Assembly (NCBI RefSeq): GCF_003208655.1
Contig: NZ_QKLU01000011.1
Coordinates: 141,148-205,147 of the forward strand
Reading direction: 5' to 3'
Origin: Pedobacter nutrimenti
GTDB lineage: Bacteria; Bacteroidota; Bacteroidia; Sphingobacteriales; Sphingobacteriaceae
DNA length: 64,000 nt
Shown: in pieces, positions 9,094 through 16,678 of the stretch
How the letters are laid out: each line of letters opens with the position of its first letter
Position numbering within the stretch: position 1 is the stretch's first letter
Position numbers and translations under genes: made by a program
Notes under the pieces: model-generated
The model's database searches: none
The model's input: only the letters and a program-made list of their open reading frames with translations
What the model was told of the DNA's origin: nothing

Positions 9094-9531
9094 CTATATT
9101 GATTTTCCATTAACCAGTGAAATTGGAGGATTGTCCATTGCATTGGCCGTACTTAATTTTAAAGTCCCCCTTATGGTAATGGTTTGGTAGGTAAACTTAA
9201 CCGGCTCTGCCAGTTCAACCATGACCATAATCGGTACTCCATTCTTACCACAAAAATAACATTGGTTTATAGGTAACGTTGAAAGCATGAACTTAGTTTG
9301 CTTCATGCCATCTTTTATAGGGACAATGTAACCCTCCAGTTCAAATGGTTTATTGGCGTGTTTTTTGATTTCAGGGTTAAAGACAGCATACATTTCTTTG
9401 TCTTTTATGATTTTGAAATTGACACCGCCAATAACATCCCAGTTTGCGGAAACGACCTGGTCATTCGGGTCATGCTGTGCTTTTGCGGCAAACCCGGTAA
9501 GAACAAACAGCATTAAGATCAATTGTTTCAT
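9094..9531 (-). CDS. Secreted small CxxC protein of the metal-transport operon (DUF3299-like)
   Basis: A 145-residue exported protein: Sec signal peptide at residues 1-19 (hydrophobic core ending AAKA) and a compact beta-rich domain with C91-x-x-C94 (NQCYFCGKNG), a possible metal or redox site. The GYIVPIKDG...TKFMLS pattern resembles DUF3299, a family found beside MacB/FtsX-type ABC transporters in zinc-regulated operons; this assignment is from memory and uncertain. It lies between the permease and the regulator and is probably the periplasmic partner of the transporter. Confidence 0.75.
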   Translation of the reverse strand: MKQLILMLFVLTGFAAKAQHDPNDQVVSANWDVIGGVNFKIIKDKEMYAVFNPEIKKHANKPFELEGYIVPIKDGMKQTKFMLSTLPINQCYFCGKNGVPIMVMVELAEPVKFTYQTITIRGTLKLSTANAMDNPPISLVNGKSI

Positions 9532-9556
9532 CTTTTTTGAGGGTTAAATATTGGTT

Positions 9557-10771
9557 TTAGTTTTTTGATAAAATTTTAGAAATGTCAGATCTGTAGGCCT
9601 GCACAGCAGGGATAACCGCTGCAAATATACCAATCCCAAGGCCGGCAATCAATAGATATATTTCATCCTTCAGGAAAATAGTCCCGCTCAATCGTGCCTG
9701 ACTGCTTTCCTGAAAATGACCAATCAGGCCAAGACAGGCATGCCCAAAAGCAATACCAATTACAGTTCCCACTAATGTGAGTAAGAGACCTTCAATAATA
9801 ACGATCAGAAACAATTTGAAGCGTGAAGCACCTAGGGTTCGCATAATGGCAAGATCATATTTTTTCTCTTTCAGGGAATTGTAGAGGTTAACAAAAACAC
9901 TGATGGCTGCAATCAGCATAATCAATACAGCAAACCATTGTAAGGTTTCTGTGCCTACGCCAATGAGTGAAAACAGCCGGGTACTTTCCATAGCCGGAGA
10001 GGCTGCCTGCATATTGGTCGATTGATTGACCATCCGGGGGAACATTACAACCGACATTGGAGAGCGGTATTGGATCAGTAAAGAAGTGATCTCTTTGTCC
10101 TGAATTTCCGGATGTTCTTCTTTTTTATCTGTATGTTCATGTTCTTTTTCTTCGGCAGGGTCATGCATTTTCCAGACACTGGAAATGTTTGTCAGGATCA
10201 AATTGTCCGTCACATTCCCCTGGGCTTGTAGAATTCCGCTAACCTTGTAGGCATGTGTTTTGTGTACATCAGAGCTTCCTGTCAATCCATGGGCGCCATA
10301 AAACCGATCTCCTATTTTAAGATGCTGGGTAGCGGCTACGGTTGCACCAATAGTGGTTTCAAAGTCTTGCGCCCAAAATTTACCGGATTGCAGACGAAGA
10401 TCGTAAAGGCGGACAAAGTTGCTGTCGGTGCCCACAATCCGGATGCCGTTGTAATTGTCTCCCAAAGCCAGTGGGACCGCACGTTTTACCCATGGGTTAG
10501 CGGACAGCTCTTTTGCATCTTTTAAAGGAATGTTTCCGGTGGGAAAATCAATATAATAAATGCTGCTCAAAATCAGTTGCAAAGGACTGCCTTTTGCACC
10601 GACAACAAGATCAATATCTTTTGAATTTTTATTCAGTTTTTCGCTGATCTGGGAGGAGCTGAGCAGAAGTATGGTTAAAATGCCCGTACCAAATGCGACA
10701 AGCATGATATTCAGAAAAGAGGACAGGGGCTTGGACCGCATGCTTTTCCAGCTGATTTTTAAAGGACTCAT
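9557..10771 (-). CDS. ABC transporter permease, MacB/FtsX type, with His/acidic-rich periplasmic loop
   Basis: A 404-residue permease with the FtsX/LolC/MacB layout: one membrane helix (about 18-38), a large periplasmic domain, then three C-terminal helices (about 272-297, 320-345, 370-390) with the conserved LAIMRTLGASR coupling segment and a final PAVQAYRSD. Within the periplasmic domain, residues 201-227 are very rich in His, Glu, Asp and Lys (H203, H211, H213, H220). This looks like a metal-binding loop and is not usual for LolC or MacB. The start overlaps the ATPase stop by 4 bp, so translation is coupled. Metal handling is inferred from the loop, the neighbours and the operators. Confidence 0.88.
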   Translation of the reverse strand: MSPLKISWKSMRSKPLSSFLNIMLVAFGTGILTILLLSSSQISEKLNKNSKDIDLVVGAKGSPLQLILSSIYYIDFPTGNIPLKDAKELSANPWVKRAVPLALGDNYNGIRIVGTDSNFVRLYDLRLQSGKFWAQDFETTIGATVAATQHLKIGDRFYGAHGLTGSSDVHKTHAYKVSGILQAQGNVTDNLILTNISSVWKMHDPAEEKEHEHTDKKEEHPEIQDKEITSLLIQYRSPMSVVMFPRMVNQSTNMQAASPAMESTRLFSLIGVGTETLQWFAVLIMLIAAISVFVNLYNSLKEKKYDLAIMRTLGASRFKLFLIVIIEGLLLTLVGTVIGIAFGHACLGLIGHFQESSQARLSGTIFLKDEIYLLIAGLGIGIFAAVIPAVQAYRSDISKILSKN

Positions 10772-11397
10772 TTTAATTCGTAAGTATTGGTGAACGCATC
10801 TTTAACTCTTTTATCATGGGTGGCAACAATAAGGGTCGATCCATTTAATTCCGATTGTTTCAGCAAAAGGTTCAATACGGCGTTTGTGTTTTTATCATCC
10901 AGGCTGGAAGTAGGTTCATCCGCAATGAGTAAAGAAGGTTTGTTGATGACCGCGCGGGCAATAGAAACCCGTTGTAATTGTCCCTGGCTAAGCTCACTGG
11001 GATAAGCTTTCTTTTTAGAGGCTACATCCAGTGAATCCAGTACTTCATGAATTCTGGTCCTATTTAAAGGTAAACCGGCCAGACTTTGGGCAAGCAGCAG
11101 GTTCTCGGTAATGGTCAGGCTTTTGATCAGGTGTGGCCGCTGAAAAATAATGCCAATATGCTGTCCCCTGAACTGATCCAGTTTTTTTGCACCCAGTTGA
11201 TATATAGAAGTCTCATTTATAATTACCTCTCCACGGCTTGGTTTCAAAATCCCGGTTAAAATATGAAGTAATGTTGTTTTTCCGCTCCCTGACTCACCAA
11301 GCAGAAGCCATTGCTGGGTTTTGTCGACCTGCCAGTTCTCAAAAATGATTTCAGAAAGATTGTTGTAACGGTGGGCTACTGTTTTTAAGGTAACCAT
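10768..11397 (-). CDS. ABC transporter ATP-binding protein (LolD/MacB type)
   Basis: A 209-residue nucleotide-binding subunit with all motifs: Walker A GESGSGKTT, Q-loop (FQRPHLI), signature LSQGQ, Walker B LLIADEPTSSLD and the H-loop (ATHDKRV). First gene of the operon; its 3' end overlaps the permease by 4 bp. Its promoter carries an operator-like palindrome between -33 and -7, so transcription of the whole operon, including its regulator, should be metal-controlled and autoregulated. Confidence 0.92.
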   Translation of the reverse strand: MVTLKTVAHRYNNLSEIIFENWQVDKTQQWLLLGESGSGKTTLLHILTGILKPSRGEVIINETSIYQLGAKKLDQFRGQHIGIIFQRPHLIKSLTITENLLLAQSLAGLPLNRTRIHEVLDSLDVASKKKAYPSELSQGQLQRVSIARAVINKPSLLIADEPTSSLDDKNTNAVLNLLLKQSELNGSTLIVATHDKRVKDAFTNTYELK

Positions 11398-11428
11398 AAG
11401 TGATTTTTGTTTACGGTGAATATCAGTA

Positions 11429-11461
11429 CAAACTTAGTAAATGCAATTTTATGGCATCAAA
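11429..11461 (-). promoter_or_regulatory. Promoter of the ABC-transporter/zur operon with embedded palindromic operator
   Basis: Read on the minus strand: -33 TTTG (11461-11458), 21-base spacer, -7 TAAGTTTG (11436-11429), then about 31 bases to the ATG at 11397. Inside the spacer lies TGCCATAAAATTGCA (11456-11442), a TGCAA-N5-TTGCA palindrome with one mismatch. A repressor bound there would block polymerase directly. Confidence 0.65.
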
Positions 11462-11497
11462 TTTAATGTAAAGTAAATGCTACAGGGATCATTTATT

Positions 11498-11881
11498 TTA
11501 ATGGCCGTGTTTACAGGACCTGCTGTATTTCCAGTTCATCAGATGGGCTGCTGCAATGATAAATCCTCCTGCGGGAATGAGTATGGCTTCAAAATCTTTA
11601 AAAACAAAATGGCCCATAGCAATTGATAGGAAGCCGGTTACCAGAATAAGTATGGGTAAGGATCTTTTGTGCTTTGGATAAGAACTGCCAAGAGAATAGG
11701 TTCCAATGAGCAGAGATAAGCAGATCATGGTGATCTCTACCCAGATGTTTGCAAGAAATTCCAGGCCCAGCAGGGGCAGAAAAGTAATCACCAGTGGAAG
11801 TGCAGCGCAATGTACAGCGCAGGCAATGGAAGCGGTTATGCCAAATTGATCAAGTCTGTGTGTTTTGTTTAAAAATTTCAT
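11498..11881 (-). CDS. MerC-domain small integral membrane protein
   Basis: A 127-residue protein with four membrane helices, matching the MerC family first described as mercury importers and found in Bacteroidota beside metal genes. Conserved C21-x-x-H24-C25 sits at the end of the first helix and the C-terminus is SCKHGH, a further possible metal ligand. The start at 11881 is chosen because it begins just before the Asp-Gln-hydrophobic opening of the family; longer readings would run through the operator palindromes. A TATATTTG -7 element on this strand (11893-11886) ends only four bases before the ATG, so either the mRNA is nearly leaderless or another promoter is used. Divergent from cobW; zinc is the likelier cargo. 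Confidence 0.8.
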   Translation of the reverse strand: MKFLNKTHRLDQFGITASIACAVHCAALPLVITFLPLLGLEFLANIWVEITMICLSLLIGTYSLGSSYPKHKRSLPILILVTGFLSIAMGHFVFKDFEAILIPAGGFIIAAAHLMNWKYSRSCKHGH

Positions 11882-11895
11882 AAGGCAAATATAAA

Positions 11896-11910
11896 TGCAA
11901 TTTAGTTGCA
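11896..11910. promoter_or_regulatory. Zur-type operator box A (merC/cobW intergenic)
   Basis: TGCAATTTAGTTGCA: perfect 5-bp half-sites around a 5-base centre, the Fur-family 7-1-7 size. It overlaps the -33 region of the cobW promoter and the spacer of the merC promoter. Confidence 0.65.
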
Positions 11911-11937
11911 TTATGTAAATGAATTGCAATATATTTG
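11906..11937 (+). promoter_or_regulatory. cobW promoter
   Basis: TTG (11906-11908), 21-base spacer, TATATTTG (11930-11937), then 16 bases to the ATG at 11954. All three operator-like palindromes of this intergenic region overlap its elements. Confidence 0.6.
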
Positions 11938-11950
11938 CAACTAAATTGCA
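11925..11950. promoter_or_regulatory. Zur-type operator boxes B and C, overlapping pair
   Basis: Box B TGCAATATATTTGCA (11925-11939) and box C TGCAACTAAATTGCA (11936-11950) share four bases and cover the cobW -7 element. Box A and box C are also inverted copies of each other, giving the whole 11896-11950 segment a second level of dyad symmetry. Confidence 0.65.
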
Positions 11951-11953
11951 TTT

Positions 11954-13162
11954 ATGGATAAGAAGATTTTACCAGTTACCGTACTCAGTGGATTTCTGGG
12001 GAGCGGTAAAACCACCTTGTTAAACCATATTCTCCACAACAAGGAAAATTTAAAAGTTGCATTAATTGTCAATGATATGGGAGAGATCAATATTGATGCA
12101 CGACTGGTTCTGAACGGGAATACACTTTCCAGGACCGAAGAGAAGCTTGTGGAAATGAGTAATGGCTGTATATGCTGTACCCTTAGAGAAGACCTGGTGG
12201 CTGAAGTTGAAAAGCTGGCTAAAGAGAACAGGTTTGATTATTTAATTATTGAAAGTACGGGTATTTCCGAGCCTGTTCCAGTAGCCCAGACCTTTAATTA
12301 TACAGATGAGCAACTGGGCATTGATCTTGGAAAGTTCAGCCGACTGGACACCATGGTTACGGTAGTAGATTGTTTTAACTTTAAAAGGGACTTCGGGACA
12401 AGTGAATTGCTAAAAGACAGAAACTGGACGAGCGATCAGGCAGACCAGCGGACCATTGTAAACCTGCTTACAGATCAGATTGAATTTGCCAATGTAATCA
12501 TTTTAAATAAAACAGATCTGGTAAAAGAGGCAGACCTGAAGCTGATTAAAGCGGTTATTGCTAAACTAAACCCCTCTGCAAAGCAGATTGAAGCGGTTTT
12601 TAGTAAAATAGATCTTAAAGAAGTTTTGAATACAGGGCTGTTTAACTTTGAGGAAGCCTCGCAGGGGGCAGGATGGATCAGGGAGCTGAATACAGTTCAT
12701 CAACCGGAAACAGAAGAGTATGGAATCAGCAGCACCGTTTTCAGATCCCCTAAACCTTTTCATCCGGAAAGATTGTGGAACTATCTGAATGCAGAGTTTC
12801 CATCCAATATTATCCGTACAAAAGGTTTGTTTTGGCTTGCTGCAATGCCAGATCAGGCATTGAATTTCTCGCAGGCGGGTGGTTCTTTAAGGATAGAGAA
12901 TGCCGGGAACTGGTGGAGTGCCATGCAACTTTCCGAAAGATTGCAATATGCAGATTATCAACAGAACCGTCAAAGTATTGAAGCCAGATGGGACAAGCGC
13001 TTTGGTGACCGGTTAAATGAGTTGGTATTTATTGGTCAGGACTTAAATAAAAACCGCCTACAGGAGGAATTAAATGCGTGTTTACTGATGGATACAGAAA
13101 TCCTGAATTATGAAAAAGGATTGAGGTTTGAAAATCCTTTCGAAAAAGTATTACATTATTAA
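11954..13162 (+). CDS. G3E-family GTPase, CobW/ZNG1-type zinc metallochaperone
   Basis: P-loop GTPase (402 aa) with Walker A GFLGSGKTT (residues 13-21), the metal-binding G72-C-I-C74-C75 motif typical of zinc-trafficking G3E proteins, Walker B ESTGISEP, the base motif NKTD, and a C-terminal CobW_C domain. Zur-controlled members of this group load zinc into client enzymes during zinc shortage. The divergent merC gene and three operator palindromes in the 72-bp intergenic region support zinc over cobalamin. No cobalamin genes are nearby. Confidence 0.9.
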   Translation: MDKKILPVTVLSGFLGSGKTTLLNHILHNKENLKVALIVNDMGEINIDARLVLNGNTLSRTEEKLVEMSNGCICCTLREDLVAEVEKLAKENRFDYLIIESTGISEPVPVAQTFNYTDEQLGIDLGKFSRLDTMVTVVDCFNFKRDFGTSELLKDRNWTSDQADQRTIVNLLTDQIEFANVIILNKTDLVKEADLKLIKAVIAKLNPSAKQIEAVFSKIDLKEVLNTGLFNFEEASQGAGWIRELNTVHQPETEEYGISSTVFRSPKPFHPERLWNYLNAEFPSNIIRTKGLFWLAAMPDQALNFSQAGGSLRIENAGNWWSAMQLSERLQYADYQQNRQSIEARWDKRFGDRLNELVFIGQDLNKNRLQEELNACLLMDTEILNYEKGLRFENPFEKVLHY

Positions 13163-13191
13163 ATGCAATATTGTTGCAATTGATAATGTAA
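13151..13191. promoter_or_regulatory. 41-bp dyad containing Zur-type box D downstream of cobW
   Basis: Box D TGCAATATTGTTGCA (13164-13178) has perfect half-sites. Outside it, TTACATTAT (13151-13159) and ATAATGTAA (13183-13191) are exact inverted copies, and both dyads share the same centre (13171). The left arm begins within the last cobW codons. Confidence 0.65.
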
Positions 13192-13204
13192 TACTTTATA
13201 TTTG
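13174..13204 (+). promoter_or_regulatory. Predicted promoter downstream of cobW, overlapping box D
   Basis: TTG (13174-13176), 20-base spacer, TATATTTG (13197-13204): the same architecture as the cobW promoter, pointing rightwards with its -33 inside box D. There is no ORF downstream before the terminator at 13227. Confidence 0.5.
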
Positions 13205-13210
13205 ATCTTC

Positions 13211-13277
13211 ATTATTTAGTTAAGTGGAAAGCATTTGTAAGGGGACTCATCAGCCTTTTACATTTGCTTTCTTTTTT
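13211..13277 (+). ncRNA. Predicted short RNA from the box-D promoter
   Basis: Between the predicted start (about 13211, taken as a few bases after the -7 element) and the T-tract ending at 13277 there is no start codon with a meaningful frame. The product would be a roughly 67-nt RNA, mostly hairpin, whose 3' end touches the antisense of the abc-F stop codon. It could equally be only the cobW terminator. The 5' end is inferred. Confidence 0.35.
13227..13277 (+). terminator. Rho-independent terminator (cobW and/or predicted short RNA)
   Basis: GAAAGCA (13227-13233) pairs with TGCTTTC (13265-13271) and GTAAGGGG (13237-13244) with CCTTTTAC (13254-13261, two G-U pairs), followed by six T residues (13272-13277). 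On the opposite strand there is no T-tract. Confidence 0.75.
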
Positions 13278-14898
13278 ATTTATACATTTCGGTACGTAAA
13301 GCAGCAATCTCTTCGCTGCTGATGTACTCATCGTAAGTCATCATCTTATCAATAGTACCTTTAGGTGTAATTTCTATAATACGGGTTGCAACCGATTCGG
13401 TCAAAGCGTGGTCACGGGAAGTAAACAGCGCTGTCCCTTTAAAATCTTTCATTCCATTATTTAGTGCTGTAATGGATTCCAGGTCAAGGTGATTGGTGGG
13501 TTCATCAAAAAGCAACAGATTCGCATGTCTGAGCATCATCTGTGAGAACATACAACGCATTTTCTCTCCCCCGGACAGAACTTTCACATTTTTAAGGACC
13601 TCTTCTCCGGAAAACAGCATTCTACCCAGGAAGCTTCTTACAAACTGCTCATCCTGATCTGTTCCTGAATACTCGCGCAACCAATCCACCAGATTTTCAT
13701 CTTTACCCTCAAAATAAGGTGTATTGTCATTTGGAATGTCTGCAACATTAATCGTTACACCAAATTTAAACTCACCAGTATAATTTTTTTCACGGCCAGT
13801 CAATACATTATAGAATGCTGTTGTAGCCAGACTGTTTTGCGAAAGGATTGCAATTTTATCCCCTTTATTGACCATGAAATTGATGTTTTTGAACATCACC
13901 TCTCCACCAGCACTATGCGATAGGTTTTCTACCTGTAAAATCTGGTCTCCGGCTTCTCTTCCCAGATTGTTGAAAAGAATGGCAGGGTATTTCCTGCTGG
14001 ATGCTTTAATTTCAGAGATGTCAATTTTATCAAGGGCCTTTTTACGGGAGGTTGCCTGTTTGGACTTGGAAGCATTTGCACTAAAACGCTGTATAAACTC
14101 CTGTAATTCTTTAACTTTTTCTTCCAGTTTTTTATTCTGATCACTTCTTTGTTTTAAAGCCAGCTGACTGGATTCATACCAGAATGTATAGTTACCGGAA
14201 TAGATGCTCATTTTACTGAAATCTATATCTACAATATGTGTACAGACCGCATCTAAAAAGTGCCTGTCGTGAGATACAACCAGTACAATGTTTTGATAAT
14301 CTGCCAGGAAATTCTCTAACCAGGCAATCGTGTCGATGTCAAGGTCGTTGGTCGGCTCATCGAGCAGCAAAATATCCGGGTTACCAAACAAAGCCTGTGC
14401 AAGTAATACACGTACTTTTTGATTACCGTCTATTTCCTTTAACTGTTTGTAGTGTAATTCTTCTTTAATACCCAGATTGCTCAGCATGGTTGCTGCATTG
14501 CTTTCCATATTCCATCCATCCATTTCTGCAAAGCGGTTTTCCAGCTCACCAGCCCTTTCACCATCTTTATCTGTAAAATCTTCCTTTAAATAGATGGCAT
14601 CTTTTTCTTTCATGATGTCATAGAGTTCTTTATGACCCATCATTACCGTCTCAATAACGCTGAATTCATCAAACTCATAGTGGTTCTGTTTTAAAACAGC
14701 CATTCTTTCTCCGGGTGTAAAGGCTACACTTCCGGTGGTTTGACTCACTTCACCTGAGAGGATTTTTAAAAAAGTCGATTTACCCGCTCCGTTAGCACCG
14801 ATTACACCATAGCAATTGCCCTGGGTAAACTTAAGGTTAACATCTTCAAATAAGGTACGTTTTCCGTAACGCAGTGATAAATTAGAAACTGAAATCAT
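13276..14898 (-). CDS. ABC-F family ATPase (YbiT/Uup-like translation factor)
   Basis: Soluble protein of 540 aa with two ABC ATPase domains and no membrane segment. Domain 1 has Walker A GANGAGKS, Walker B LLLDEPTNDLD and VSHDRHF. A charged linker (about residues 240-300) carries the P-site tRNA interaction motif region. Domain 2 has a degenerate Walker A (SQNSLATTA), signature LSGGEK and Walker B LLLFDEPTNHLDLES. ABC-F proteins act on the ribosome E site to relieve stalling, and some protect against antibiotics. Monocistronic and divergent from the HEAT-like gene. The degenerate second Walker A is common in this subgroup. Confidence 0.92.
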   Translation of the reverse strand: MISVSNLSLRYGKRTLFEDVNLKFTQGNCYGVIGANGAGKSTFLKILSGEVSQTTGSVAFTPGERMAVLKQNHYEFDEFSVIETVMMGHKELYDIMKEKDAIYLKEDFTDKDGERAGELENRFAEMDGWNMESNAATMLSNLGIKEELHYKQLKEIDGNQKVRVLLAQALFGNPDILLLDEPTNDLDIDTIAWLENFLADYQNIVLVVSHDRHFLDAVCTHIVDIDFSKMSIYSGNYTFWYESSQLALKQRSDQNKKLEEKVKELQEFIQRFSANASKSKQATSRKKALDKIDISEIKASSRKYPAILFNNLGREAGDQILQVENLSHSAGGEVMFKNINFMVNKGDKIAILSQNSLATTAFYNVLTGREKNYTGEFKFGVTINVADIPNDNTPYFEGKDENLVDWLREYSGTDQDEQFVRSFLGRMLFSGEEVLKNVKVLSGGEKMRCMFSQMMLRHANLLLFDEPTNHLDLESITALNNGMKDFKGTALFTSRDHALTESVATRIIEITPKGTIDKMMTYDEYISSEEIAALRTEMYK

Positions 14899-14981
14899 AA
14901 TAATGAAAAATAAGCCGCAAAGGTAGTTATAAATTTATAAAATGGCTCCGATTCAGTAGTTTTGGTTTTCAAAAAAATAAT

Positions 14982-15551
14982 ATGACAAAAGAGGAATTGT
15001 TATATACCATAAAGTCGGGAATGACAAAGGAAAAGGTGGTGGTTTTATCAGCTCTGGCCAACCGTGTTAATTTTCCACTCAATGAACTCATAAACCTGGC
15101 GTTTGAAGAAAAAAAAGAAGTTGCTTTTCGACTCGCCTGGATCTTAGAGCATATCTTTGTAGAAGAGCCTGAAAAATTGAACCCTCATTTTGCATATTTT
15201 ATTGAACGTTTTCCAGGGCAGAAGAATCCATCGGTGATGCGTCATTTTGCAAAAATCATAGCCCTGGCCACTTCGCCTAAAGCGAAGATGAAAACAAAAG
15301 AAAGCCTCGCTGCGATAGATTTAGAACCTTTGGTTGAAACCTTGTTTAGCTGGTTGATTGATGAACGGGTTCCCGTAGCAGTGAAAGTTCATTGTATGCA
15401 GGCCCTGGCCAATCTGACGGTAAGGTACGACTGGATTAAAGAAGAGTTACTGGAAACAGTAAAACACTTAAAAGAAACAGAAAGTTATGCCTTTTTTGCC
15501 AGGACAAAACAAATAGAAAAGGACTTAAATAAAACCCGGCATGCTAAATAG
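14982..15551 (+). CDS. Hypothetical HEAT-like helical repeat protein
   Basis: A 189-residue, all-helical, cytosolic protein with no signal peptide. Paired helices of about 35-40 residues (VAFRLAWILEHIF, VPVAVKVHCMQALANL) look like HEAT or Armadillo repeats. Homologues seem restricted to Bacteroidota; no function is known to me. It precedes the nitroreductase by 46 bp and may share a transcript with it and the GreA-like gene. Confidence 0.8.
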   Translation: MTKEELLYTIKSGMTKEKVVVLSALANRVNFPLNELINLAFEEKKEVAFRLAWILEHIFVEEPEKLNPHFAYFIERFPGQKNPSVMRHFAKIIALATSPKAKMKTKESLAAIDLEPLVETLFSWLIDERVPVAVKVHCMQALANLTVRYDWIKEELLETVKHLKETESYAFFARTKQIEKDLNKTRHAK

Positions 15552-15597
15552 GCAGGGTCTGATGAATAAAGATTAACTTTGGTTTTTATCTAAGTAT

Positions 15598-16176
15598 ATG
15601 ACAGAGCACATCAATCCCATAACCGAAATTATTAGAAGAAGGCGCAGCATCTTTCCGGTCAGTTATACCGGTAAAGAAATTCCGGCCGAAGTGATACACG
15701 AAATTCTGGAAAGCGCCAATTATGCGCCCACCCATAAACTGACTGAGCCCTGGCGTTTTGTAGTTTTCAGGCATGAAGGAAAAAAAAGGCTGGGAGAGGA
15801 ATTAGGACGCATTTATAAAGAAAGGACCCCGGAAGCTTCTTTTTTGCAAAAGAAATACGACAGTATTGCCCAGAAGGCAGCGCAGTCGAGTTGTGTCATT
15901 GTAATTAATGCCCAATTGCACCCCGATAAACTTCCTGAATGGGAAGAAATTGCAGCTTTGGGTTGCGCGGTGCAAAATATGGCCTTAACGGCAGAGTCCC
16001 TAAATGTTGGGGCTTATTGGAGCTCACCGGACCTGATTTCCGGTCTGACCGGTTTTCTGGAACTGGAGGAAAATGAAAAATGCTTTGGCCTGTTTTATAT
16101 GGGCTATCATGAAGAAGAACCAAGAGAGGCAAATAGGGGCCCGATAGAAGATAAAGTAAGGTGGATAGAAGATTAA
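15598..16176 (+). CDS. Nitroreductase-family FMN oxidoreductase
   Basis: A 192-residue NAD(P)H-dependent flavoenzyme of the NfsB/YdjA group: FMN-binding RRRRSIFPVSYTG near the N-terminus, APTHKLTEPWRFVV, and the C-terminal NVGAYWSSP segment with FYMGYHEE. Short members of this type resemble YdjA. Natural substrate unknown. The GreA-like gene starts 3 bp after its stop, so they are cotranscribed. Confidence 0.88.
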   Translation: MTEHINPITEIIRRRRSIFPVSYTGKEIPAEVIHEILESANYAPTHKLTEPWRFVVFRHEGKKRLGEELGRIYKERTPEASFLQKKYDSIAQKAAQSSCVIVINAQLHPDKLPEWEEIAALGCAVQNMALTAESLNVGAYWSSPDLISGLTGFLELEENEKCFGLFYMGYHEEEPREANRGPIEDKVRWIED

Positions 16177-16179
16177 TAT

Positions 16180-16632
16180 ATGGCTGATCTGAAAACAGAA
16201 CTTTATGATTACTGCCTTGATTTTATCAAACAAAGAATCAGCACAGCGGAAACAGCATTGATGCAGGCGCAGGAGGCGAGTAATGATGATACCAAAAGCA
16301 GTGCGGGCGATAAGTTTGAAACCACAAGAGAAATGATGCAGCAGGACATCAGCCGGAATAAAAGTTTATTGCAGGATGCGCAGCAAAATTTACAGCTGCT
16401 GCAGTCCGTTAAAGATGTTGCTGTAAGTGAAACCATCAAAAACGGAAATGTTGTTTTTACAACTCAAGGTGTGTTTTACCTGGGCATCAGTGCCGGACAA
16501 CTGAACCTGAACGGGAATATCTATTTTGCCATTTCGGCAGCATCACCGGTAGGACAGCTCATGATTGGAAAAAAGACCGGAGATCAGTTTAGTTTCAATC
16601 AAAAAGCATATCGTATAGAAAAAATTTTCTAG
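16180..16632 (+). CDS. Small GreA/GreB-like protein
   Basis: A 150-residue protein with an N-terminal coiled coil (about residues 5-75, with KSSAGDKFETTREMMQQDI) and a C-terminal beta domain of the GreA/FKBP-like type containing the SPVGQLMIGKKTGD segment found in Gre factors. Relatives in this phylum are often misnamed 3-oxoacyl-ACP synthase. It probably contacts RNA polymerase, but the acidic tip residues needed for transcript cleavage were not clearly identified. Ends at a strong terminator. Confidence 0.75.
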   Translation: MADLKTELYDYCLDFIKQRISTAETALMQAQEASNDDTKSSAGDKFETTREMMQQDISRNKSLLQDAQQNLQLLQSVKDVAVSETIKNGNVVFTTQGVFYLGISAGQLNLNGNIYFAISAASPVGQLMIGKKTGDQFSFNQKAYRIEKIF

Positions 16633-16644
16633 CAGTAGGCATGA

Positions 16645-16677
16645 AAAAAGCCCTCTTAACTTTTAAGAGGGCTTTTT
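16645..16677. terminator. Bidirectional terminator
   Basis: AAAAAGCCCTCTTAA and TTAAGAGGGCTTTTT are perfect complements with a three-base loop; A-run on one side and T-run on the other, so it serves both the GreA-like gene and the convergent deacetylase. Confidence 0.9.
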
Positions 16678-16678
16678 G

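Noticed and set aside
11954..13162. CobW as a cobalamin-synthesis gene
   Set aside because: No cobalamin genes are near, and the CxCC motif plus metal-type operators favour a zinc chaperone.
13276..14898. ABC-F gene as a dedicated antibiotic-resistance determinant
   Set aside because: The protein looks like the housekeeping YbiT/Uup type and has no resistance-specific context.
16180..16632. 3-oxoacyl-ACP synthase
   Set aside because: Too short and with no ketosynthase motifs; the coiled coil plus beta domain fits a Gre-like protein.
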